A stretch of DNA of 8,881 nt. Origin: Bacillota bacterium (GTDB taxonomy: Bacteria > Bacillota > UBA4882 > UBA10575). Shown here in pieces: positions 1 to 5,156 of the stretch. A model generated the notes under the pieces. The model was given only the letters and a program-made list of their open reading frames with translations, was not told where the DNA came from and made no database searches. Position 1 is the first letter of the stretch. Every line of letters begins with the position of its first letter. The translations under genes were made by a program, and so were the position numbers. The stretch spans positions 33,627-42,507 of the forward strand of contig DOID01000066.1 in NCBI GenBank assembly GCA_003511465.1. The letters run 5' to 3'.

Positions 1-71
1 CAAAGCCAACTTAATTTCTAATCTATTCCTCTCCGCTCCTAACGTTTCCTGCTGGAAATAAACGGTACCGC

Positions 72-665
72 CTATTCGGTCAAGTATGAACGAATCCGCA
101 GTTCAACTCCTAATTCTTCCGCAAGCTTCCGTGCTGGTTCCGGATCGAAAGCCGGAATTTGGACCACCGACACCACCACCTGGGGAATATATAACTTACT
201 GTCCCGAATAAAGCGGAGCAACGCCGGGAAAGCGGCAAGCCCAAGGTCGGAACGGCAAAGCCGGTGATAGTCGGCGGCCGTGGTAGCATTTAAACTGATG
301 GAAATGGTATCGATCAAGCCTTCCAGTTCGGGTAGGATCGAACGCTCAAGCACCGCTTCCGCGAGCCCATTGGTATTAAGCCGAATACGCACCCTGTAAC
401 GTTCCTTCAGCGCAGCGGCTACCCCGACGACCACCTCCCAACGGAGTAAGGGCTCACCATACCCACAGAAAACAACTTCCCGGTAGGCGGAGACATCACC
501 AGCGGCTGCTAATACCTCTTCCACCGAAGGTTCCCGGTCCAACCAAAGATCGTACCCCACCCCCTGCTCATTTTCGCGAATGCAAAAAGTACAACGGTTG
601 GGGCAGCGATTCGTGATATTAAGATAAAGCCCGTCCTTAATTGGATAAGCAAAAACCGTTCCCAT
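72..665 (-). CDS. TatD-associated radical SAM protein
   Basis: A 197-residue radical SAM protein. Residues 21-28 carry the CxxxCxxC motif (C21, C25, C28) that binds a 4Fe-4S cluster and S-adenosylmethionine. A GYGEP motif at about residues 68-72 is the usual SAM-contacting GGEP-like element. The protein is shorter than most radical SAM enzymes and stops soon after a half-barrel core, with no SPASM or other auxiliary-cluster domain. It matches my knowledge of a small family found next to tatD in Bacillota; the reaction of that family is unknown to me. It starts 24 bp downstream of tatD with a GAGGG Shine-Dalgarno about 8 bases before the ATG, so it is probably the last seen gene of the metG-tatD operon. 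An activating-enzyme or RNA/peptide-modifying role is possible but not shown. The stop is TAG. The family call is firm; the function is open. Confidence 0.88.
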   Translation of the reverse strand: MGTVFAYPIKDGLYLNITNRCPNRCTFCIRENEQGVGYDLWLDREPSVEEVLAAAGDVSAYREVVFCGYGEPLLRWEVVVGVAAALKERYRVRIRLNTNGLAEAVLERSILPELEGLIDTISISLNATTAADYHRLCRSDLGLAAFPALLRFIRDSKLYIPQVVVSVVQIPAFDPEPARKLAEELGVELRIRSYLTE

Positions 666-689
666 GTAGGTTCCCTCTTTCGTTCATTA

Positions 690-1466
690 TTATAGTGTTC
701 TTCCCAACCCAAAACAGGCTTCCCCGTTTTCCCTAGTCAGTTCTGCTATTTCCCCCGGCGCGATCCCTAGAATAGTCCCCACCTGCTCGGCAACGGCTAC
801 CAAGAAGGCTGGTTCATTCCGTTTCCCCCGCCAGGGATGGGGCGCCAAATAAGGAGCATCGGTCTCTAATAATAAACGGTCCAGCGGGAGTCTTTTCACC
901 ACTTCCGGCAGCTTACGGGCGTTCTTAAAGGTAACCGGCCCTCCGACCGCCAAATAAAGGTTTAAATCTAAATACGCGGCCGCTATTTCGTTACTACCGG
1001 AAAAACAGTGCATCACACCCTGATAAGTATCGCCTTCCGCTTTCAAGGCGGCCAATAGATCGGCATGGGCTTCCCGTCCATGGATCACCACCGGTTTTCC
1101 GGTTTTTTGCGCCAAAGCCAGTTGCTGGCGGAAAACCTCCTGTTGGCGCGGGCGTGGCGAATGATCATAATGGTAATCAAGGCCGATCTCACCCAGCGCC
1201 ACCGCCTGCGGGTGGGTAAGCATCGCTTCTAAACTTCGGAGGTCATCGTCGGTAACGGTTGCCGCGTCATGGGGATGAATCCCAACCGCCGCGTAAATCC
1301 CCTTTTCTGCCTCAGCCAGCTGTAAAGCCCGCTGGGAGGAAGGCAGATCATACCCGACCACCAGCATCTGCTCTACCCCCGCCGCCCGCGCCCGGGCGAT
1401 AATCGTCGGTAAATCCTCCTGGTAGGCTTCGTCATTAAGGTGACAGTGGGTATCAAAGAGTCTCAT
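690..1466 (-). CDS. tatD: TatD family metal-dependent hydrolase (DNase)
   Basis: A 258-residue TatD-type amidohydrolase-fold protein, the usual full length. Visible metal ligands are the N-terminal DTHCH motif (H7, H9), GEIGLDYH with E93, H129 in the VVIHGR segment, H153 in the MHCFSG segment and D203 in the LETDAPYL segment. This is the full divalent-metal set of the family. Characterised members show 3'-5' exonuclease or DNase activity and have been linked to DNA repair and turnover; the physiological substrate here is not shown. The ATG overlaps the metG stop as ATGA, so translation is probably coupled to metG. A short AGAGG lies about 6 bases upstream inside metG. The same metG-tatD order is common in Bacillota (yabD in Bacillus subtilis). 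The radical SAM gene follows 24 bp later. Confidence 0.95.
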   Translation of the reverse strand: MRLFDTHCHLNDEAYQEDLPTIIARARAAGVEQMLVVGYDLPSSQRALQLAEAEKGIYAAVGIHPHDAATVTDDDLRSLEAMLTHPQAVALGEIGLDYHYDHSPRPRQQEVFRQQLALAQKTGKPVVIHGREAHADLLAALKAEGDTYQGVMHCFSGSNEIAAAYLDLNLYLAVGGPVTFKNARKLPEVVKRLPLDRLLLETDAPYLAPHPWRGKRNEPAFLVAVAEQVGTILGIAPGEIAELTRENGEACFGLGRTL

Positions 1467-3433
1467 CGAACCTCTGCACCATCCCCCACTGTTTTCTCCG
1501 GCATGACCAGAGCTAGATTATCTCCGTCGCCGGCCGCCAGCACCATACCCTGGGAAAGGACGCCCCGCAGTTTAGCCGGTTTCAGGTTCGCGACCACCAC
1601 AATTTCCTTCCCCACTAACTCATCCGGTTGATAATAGCGGGCGATCCCCGCCACAATCTGCCGCTCTTCCTCCCCAAGCCTAACCTGAAGCCGGAGGAGT
1701 TTATCGGCACCTTCGATTTTTTCGGCAGTAAGCACCTTCGCCACCCGTAAATCTATTTTCGCAAATTCATCAATGGTAATCTGCTCTTGCGTGGTGGCCG
1801 CCGTTGCTGTCGGTTCCGCTTTTTTAGTCGTTGCCTGCGGCACGGGTTTTTCCGGTGGCGCTTCTTTCTTTACTCCCGTAACTTCTGCGGCTTCCTCCCA
1901 GTCAATCCGGGGGAAAAGTGGTTCCCCCTTCCTGACCTTGGTACCGGCCGGATAAAGTCCCCATTTACTCCCGGCCTCCAAGCCGATGGCAGCCGCCTCC
2001 GGATCTAAACCGAGCTGGGCAAAGATCCGGGCCGGGCTTTCCACCAGGTAAGGCGAGAGCAAAACGGCGCTAACTCGAATCACCTCGACCATCGTATACA
2101 GAACCGTACCCAGACGCTCGTGATTGCCCTGTTTATTCAGACTCCAAGGTGCTGCTTCATCAATATACTTGTTGGCGCGCCCAATTAAATGAAAGATCGC
2201 GGTCAAAGCCCCAGAAACCTCCAATTTCTCCATGTGTTCTTGCACTGCTTGCCAGGTCTCGTCCGCCTCGTTAATAAGCGCTTTCTCCAGCGGCCCATAG
2301 GCCCCCGGCACCGGAACTACTCCGTCGGCAAATTTCTCCACCATGGAGAGGGTCCGATGCAAAAGATTCCCCAGATCATTGGCTAAGTCCGTATTGATCC
2401 GAAGGACTAAGGCTTCCTCCGAATAAATTCCATCGGCGCCAAAGGCGACCTCCCGGAGGAGATAGTAGCGGATGGCATCCAATCCGTACTTGCCGACCAA
2501 TACTACCGGGTCAACCACATTGCCCTTGGACTTAGACATTTTCCCACCATCCAACACCAACCAGCCATGGCCAAAAACCTGTTTCGGAAGGGGTAAATCT
2601 AAGGCCATCAAAATAATCGGCCAGATGATGGTGTGAAAACGGACAATCTCCTTACCAACCAGGTGCAATTCGGCCGGCCAAAAACGGGCAAAAAGACTGT
2701 CGGACCCCACCTGGTCCGGATAGCCTAAGGCGGTAATATAATTGGTCAATGCATCAAGCCACACGTAAATCACATGTTTCGGATCAAAAGGCACGGGGAT
2801 GCCCCAGGAAAAAGTTGTCCGCGAGACGCAAAGGTCCTCCAGTCCGGGCCGGAGAAAATTATTGATCATCTCGTTTTTTCGGGAAACCGGTTGGATAAAT
2901 TCGGGATGAGCTTCGATATGGGCCATTAAACGGTCCGCGTATTTGGAGGTCCGGAAAAAATAGCTTTCTTCCTGAACTCTCTCCACTTCCCGGCCACAGT
3001 CTGGACACTTTCCGTCAACCAGTTGGCGTTCCAGCCAAAAGGCTTCGCAGGGCGTACAGTAAAGCCCTTCATACTCACTTTTATAGATATCTCCCTGCTC
3101 GTAAAGGCGTTGGAAAATCTGCTGTACTCTTTCGGTGTGACGGGGTTCGGTTGTCCGGATAAAATCATCATTACTAATCGCCAGTGTTTTCCATAATTTT
3201 TTAATGTTAGCGACAATTTCATCAACAAAGGCTTGCGGTTCCTTACCGACCGCCGCTGCGCGCCGCTGGATCTTCTGTCCATGCTCATCGGTGCCGGTCA
3301 GAAAATAGACATCTTCCCCCATCAGCCGGTGATAACGGGCTAAAGCATCGGCAACCACCGTAGTATAGGCATGGCCGATATGTAAATTGTCACTTGGGTA
3401 GTAAATTGGTGTTGTAATATAGAATTTCCCCAC
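1463..3433 (-). CDS. metG: Methionyl-tRNA synthetase
   Basis: A cytosolic class I synthetase that attaches methionine to tRNA-Met, 656 residues from the chosen start. The catalytic domain opens with KFYITTPIYYPSDNLHIGH; the HIGH signature is at residues 18-21. A zinc knuckle has C126, C129, C143 and C146 (CTPC...CPDC). The KMSKS loop is at 298-302 (GGKMSKSKGN). A helical anticodon-binding domain follows. A Pro/Ala/Thr-rich linker then leads to a C-terminal OB-fold tRNA-binding/dimerisation domain at about 552-656 (IDLRVAKVL... LRGVLSQGM). I chose a GTG start: AAGGAGGAG sits about 8 bases upstream and homologues begin at this GKFYITTP segment. A longer reading to 3553 runs back through the T-box leader and is an artefact. 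The stop overlaps tatD by 4 bp. Expression is likely set by the upstream Met T-box. Confidence 0.97.
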   Translation of the reverse strand: MGKFYITTPIYYPSDNLHIGHAYTTVVADALARYHRLMGEDVYFLTGTDEHGQKIQRRAAAVGKEPQAFVDEIVANIKKLWKTLAISNDDFIRTTEPRHTERVQQIFQRLYEQGDIYKSEYEGLYCTPCEAFWLERQLVDGKCPDCGREVERVQEESYFFRTSKYADRLMAHIEAHPEFIQPVSRKNEMINNFLRPGLEDLCVSRTTFSWGIPVPFDPKHVIYVWLDALTNYITALGYPDQVGSDSLFARFWPAELHLVGKEIVRFHTIIWPIILMALDLPLPKQVFGHGWLVLDGGKMSKSKGNVVDPVVLVGKYGLDAIRYYLLREVAFGADGIYSEEALVLRINTDLANDLGNLLHRTLSMVEKFADGVVPVPGAYGPLEKALINEADETWQAVQEHMEKLEVSGALTAIFHLIGRANKYIDEAAPWSLNKQGNHERLGTVLYTMVEVIRVSAVLLSPYLVESPARIFAQLGLDPEAAAIGLEAGSKWGLYPAGTKVRKGEPLFPRIDWEEAAEVTGVKKEAPPEKPVPQATTKKAEPTATAATTQEQITIDEFAKIDLRVAKVLTAEKIEGADKLLRLQVRLGEEERQIVAGIARYYQPDELVGKEIVVVANLKPAKLRGVLSQGMVLAAGDGDNLALVMPEKTVGDGAEVR

Positions 3434-3461
3434 ATTAATCTCCTCCTTAAAAGTTGATAAC

Positions 3462-3502
3462 AAAAAACCCCTCCACCCAAAGAAATCATCTTTGGGGGCG
3501 AG
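3462..3502 (-). terminator. Intrinsic terminator of the metG T-box
   Basis: On the minus strand a 7-bp core stem (CCCAAAG/CTTTGGG, plus-strand 3476-3482 with 3490-3496) has a 7-base loop. It is extended by a bulged G/C-rich outer stem and followed directly by six T residues (3467-3462). It overlaps the region that the T-box sequence would use for antitermination, so it is the OFF state of the riboswitch. The metG Shine-Dalgarno follows about 20 bases later. Confidence 0.88.
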
Positions 3503-3737
3503 GAATTTCCCGCGGTACCACCCCAATTCTCTCCGCCTGCGCGGAGCCTTCACGGACAGGGCCTAGCCCTGACCTTGCGCGTTAACGGGCGCACCCGGCA
3601 CACTTAAGCAGAGTTACCTCCTTCAATGTACTGCTCCGGGTCCATCTTCGTCATCCCGCTCCGGTCGGCTCCCACCGTCCCGACTCGCTGTTCGTGCCAG
3701 GAAAACTACTCCTACCCCTCATCGCGTCCTTGATGGC
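3462..3737 (-). promoter_or_regulatory. T-box riboswitch, Met-specific, upstream of metG
   Basis: This is a tRNA-sensing transcription-attenuation leader. Reading the minus strand, it has an AGCGAG motif followed by a GTCGG/CCGAC stem with an internal GGTG (GNUG-type loop), as in T-box Stem I. Further on a purine-rich specifier loop has GAAG-ATG-GAC; the ATG (3645-3643) reads as a methionine codon and fits the gene. An intervening CAGGGC/GCCCTG hairpin follows. The conserved T-box GGGTGGTACCGCG lies at 3511-3524, then an intrinsic terminator just before metG. The tRNA-end-binding bases are UGGU, which suit an A discriminator base as expected for tRNA-Met. By known mechanism, uncharged tRNA-Met stabilises the antiterminator and turns metG-tatD on when methionine charging drops. 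The outer boundary of Stem I is approximate. Confidence 0.93.
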
Positions 3738-3758
3738 CTTTTTGCCCAACGCAAAAAG
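3738..3758 (-). other. 8-bp hairpin at the 5' edge of the metG T-box
   Basis: CTTTTTGC and GCAAAAAG flank a 5-base loop, a perfect 8-bp inverted repeat. It sits after the metG promoter and directly before the start of Stem I, so it is in the transcribed leader. It has no following T-run in the metG direction and is not a good terminator. It may be an accessory 5' hairpin of the leader. Confidence 0.45.
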
Positions 3759-3820
3759 CTTTAATTAAGTAAATTAATCTTAGGAATTAATCCCAACCGT
3801 ACTTCAATTCTATTTGATTA

Positions 3821-3850
3821 AGTATATAAATACCGCTCACCTTTTGTCAA
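3821..3850 (-). promoter_or_regulatory. Sigma-A-type promoter of the metG operon
   Basis: The minus strand shows a perfect -35 TTGACA (3850-3845), an 18-base spacer and a -10 TATACT (3826-3821). A TATATA two bases earlier gives a 16-base alternative. The predicted start near 3814 leaves about 75 bases of AT-rich leader before Stem I of the T-box. The promoter lies back to back with that of abrB: the two -35 elements are only 40 bp apart. Confidence 0.75.
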
Positions 3851-3890
3851 GTCCGTTTGATAATTTTTCCCAAAATAATTATTTCCTCGA

Positions 3891-3919
3891 TTGACTTAGT
3901 CTGGAAAATAAGGTACAAT
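3891..3919 (+). promoter_or_regulatory. Sigma-A-type promoter of abrB
   Basis: TTGACT (3891-3896), an exact 17-base spacer and TACAAT (3914-3919) give a near-consensus vegetative promoter. The expected start is near 3926, making a leader of about 40 bases before the abrB ATG. The strength of the site fits a regulator that is made during growth and then shut off. Confidence 0.8.
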
Positions 3920-3934
3920 TACCTTGTAAATGAA

Positions 3935-3941
3935 TGTCGAA
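3935..3941 (+). promoter_or_regulatory. Candidate Spo0A-binding box (0A box) in the abrB leader
   Basis: TGTCGAA matches the 7-base 0A-box core TGNCGAA exactly. It sits about 10 bases after the predicted abrB start, between promoter and Shine-Dalgarno. In Bacillus subtilis, Spo0A~P represses abrB from 0A boxes placed downstream of its promoters, so the location fits. A weaker look-alike (TTGTAAA) lies 10 bp, one helical turn, upstream. The match is short and could be chance; binding is inferred. Confidence 0.5.
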
Positions 3942-3967
3942 TCTTATCGGAAAAGGAGGTTTTTGCA

Positions 3968-4216
3968 ATGATGAAATCTACAGGAATTGTACGTAAAGTC
4001 GATGAACTAGGACGCGTAGTAATCCCCATCGAATTACGACGCACCCTTCGGATTGAGGAGAAGGATGCTTTAGAAATTTATGTAGACGGGGAGAAAATCA
4101 TCCTGAAGAAATATGAACCGGCCTGCATTTTCTGCGGAAACGCCGAAAATGTCCGGAATTTCAAAGACAAAAACATCTGCCAGGATTGTTTGGACTCCAT
4201 GAAAGACGTTTCTTAA
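3968..4216 (+). CDS. abrB: AbrB family transition-state regulator with C-terminal Cys4 motif
   Basis: An 82-residue DNA-binding regulator. Residues 2-49 are almost the same as the Bacillus subtilis AbrB N-terminal swapped-hairpin domain (STGIVRKVDELGRVVIPIEL, then LRIEEKDALEIYVDGEKIILKKY), including the basic residues used for DNA contact. The C-terminal part differs from Bacillus AbrB: CIFC at 53-56 and CQDC at 71-74 form a CxxC-14-CxxC pair, likely a small zinc ribbon. Clostridial AbrB homologues have a similar tail. The start is the first of two ATGs, 8 bases after AAAAGGAGGT; the second ATG would give 81 residues. Homologues repress post-exponential genes during growth. The gene diverges from metG and converges on rsmI. 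A Spo0A-box core in its leader suggests Spo0A repression. Longer upstream readings run through the promoter and are wrong. Confidence 0.95.
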   Translation: MMKSTGIVRKVDELGRVVIPIELRRTLRIEEKDALEIYVDGEKIILKKYEPACIFCGNAENVRNFKDKNICQDCLDSMKDVS

Positions 4217-4229
4217 AGCTTAAGCTTTA
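4214..4229. repeat. 16-bp perfect palindrome at the abrB stop codon
   Basis: The sequence TAAAGCTTAAGCTTTA is fully self-complementary, begins with the abrB stop codon and lies 10 bases before the terminator stem. As DNA it could bind a dimeric protein. As RNA it could only fold with a very tight loop. No function can be assigned. Confidence 0.6.
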
Positions 4230-4239
4230 CTGGTGTACG

Positions 4240-4269
4240 AAAGAAGGGGAGATAACTCCTCTTCTTTTT
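4240..4269. terminator. Bidirectional intrinsic terminator between abrB and rsmI
   Basis: GAAGGGGAG (4243-4251) and CTCCTCTTC (4256-4264) form a 9-bp stem with one G-U pair and a 4-base ATAA loop. It is flanked by A and T runs that extend the stem by three A-T pairs. In the abrB direction it is followed by TTTTT, a good intrinsic terminator. In the rsmI direction the T-run is only three bases, so termination may be weaker. It starts just beyond the rsmI stop and serves both convergent genes. Confidence 0.85.
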
Positions 4270-4271
4270 CG

Positions 4272-5120
4272 TTAATCGCTATTTTTTAAGTAATATTGAT
4301 AAAGCTCCCCCCGGGAAAACCCTTCACGGCGGGCAACCTCGCGGATCACGGTCGAGGCTTTCTCCCCGGCTACACTCCGCTGCCGGATCTCTTGGTAAAA
4401 AGAGGCATAATCGGCCTCAGTACGCTCCTCTTTTTCGAAAGGACAACCGGCGAGTACTAAGGTGAACTCCCCTTTTACTTCCCGCTCCGACCAGACCCGA
4501 ACCGCTTCCCCCAAGGAACCCCGCCAAAATTCTTCAAATTTTTTTGTTAATTCCCGGGCGACCACCACCGGCCGGTCCACACCGAGTTGTTCTGCCAACC
4601 CCCGTAGGGTTTCCTTTAAACGATGGGGCGCTTCATACAGCACAATCGTCCGCTCTTCTCCGGCCAGCGCCGTGTAACGGGCTTTCCGTTCCTTTGGTTT
4701 CCGGGGAAGAAAACCCTCAAAAACGAAGCGGTCGGTCGGTAACCCGGAAGCAACCAGCGCCGCCAAACAAGCAGAGACCCCCGGGACCGGTACCACCTGG
4801 AATCCGGCCGCCGCTGCTTGCGACACCAGTAAACTTCCAGGATCGGACAACCCCGGTGTCCCGGCATCGCTGACCACCGCGATTTGCTGCCCCGCACGCA
4901 GGTATTCCAGGAGCAGTTCCGCTTTTTTCTCCTCTTGCTCCCGGTAATAACTGATCACCCGCTGATGAATGGATAGATATGAAAGGAGTTTCCTGGTCTG
5001 CCGAGTATCTTCGGCGGCGATCAGATCAACTTCCTTTAAAACCCGAACGGCACGGGCCGTGATATCCTCCAAATTACCGATGGGAGTAGTTACCAAATAA
5101 AGAACGCCTTCTTTTTCCAT
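4272..5120 (-). CDS. rsmI: 16S rRNA (cytidine-1402-2'-O)-methyltransferase
   Basis: A 282-residue member of the RsmI/YraL branch of the tetrapyrrole-methylase fold. By homology it uses S-adenosylmethionine to 2'-O-methylate C1402 in the decoding centre of 16S rRNA. Signature segments in order are TTPIGNLEDIT at 11-21, AEDTRQT at 36-42, VSDAGTPGLSDPG at 83-95, the EAPHRL segment at 163-168, ARELTKKFEE at 188-197 and KGEFTLVLAG at 216-225. A C-terminal helical tail resembles those of other members. The ATG is preceded by GAGGGAGATCGGG, which supplies a reasonable ribosome site. It lies 36 bp after the exported-protein gene in the same direction with no terminator between them, so the two may be co-transcribed. 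The gap holds an imperfect AGCGCT...AGCGCT inverted repeat without a T-run. It converges on abrB, as seen in other Bacillota. Confidence 0.96.
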   Translation of the reverse strand: MEKEGVLYLVTTPIGNLEDITARAVRVLKEVDLIAAEDTRQTRKLLSYLSIHQRVISYYREQEEKKAELLLEYLRAGQQIAVVSDAGTPGLSDPGSLLVSQAAAAGFQVVPVPGVSACLAALVASGLPTDRFVFEGFLPRKPKERKARYTALAGEERTIVLYEAPHRLKETLRGLAEQLGVDRPVVVARELTKKFEEFWRGSLGEAVRVWSEREVKGEFTLVLAGCPFEKEERTEADYASFYQEIRQRSVAGEKASTVIREVARREGFSRGELYQYYLKNSD

Positions 5121-5156
5121 CCCGATCTCCCTCTCTAGTAGCGCTCCTGAAAAAGC

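Noticed and set aside
1..71. Possible start or leader of a further minus-strand gene at the left edge
   Set aside because: AG-rich ribosome-site-like bases and a small TTTCC/GGAAA repeat (45-58) are present, but no ATG or GTG start follows at suitable spacing before the window ends, so no gene can be supported.
2926..3288. 120-codon open frame on the minus strand inside metG
   Set aside because: It is a shifted-frame shadow of the conserved MetG coding sequence, with no ribosome site and unnatural composition.
3434..3553. N-terminal extension of MetG by 40 residues
   Set aside because: The extension reads through the T-box, its terminator and the Shine-Dalgarno. Its protein is Arg/Trp-rich and unlike any MetG start, and a GTG with AAGGAGGAG sits at the conserved N-terminus.
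3843..3851. Second 0A-box-like site TTTGTCAAG near the metG promoter
   Set aside because: It is mostly the reverse complement of the -35 element TTGACA. The same look-alike occurs at the tyrS promoter, so the match is explained without Spo0A.
4462..4873. Plus-strand open frames opposite rsmI
   Set aside because: They are antisense shadows of a well-conserved rsmI frame, Pro/Arg/Ser-rich, without ribosome sites or recognisable domains.
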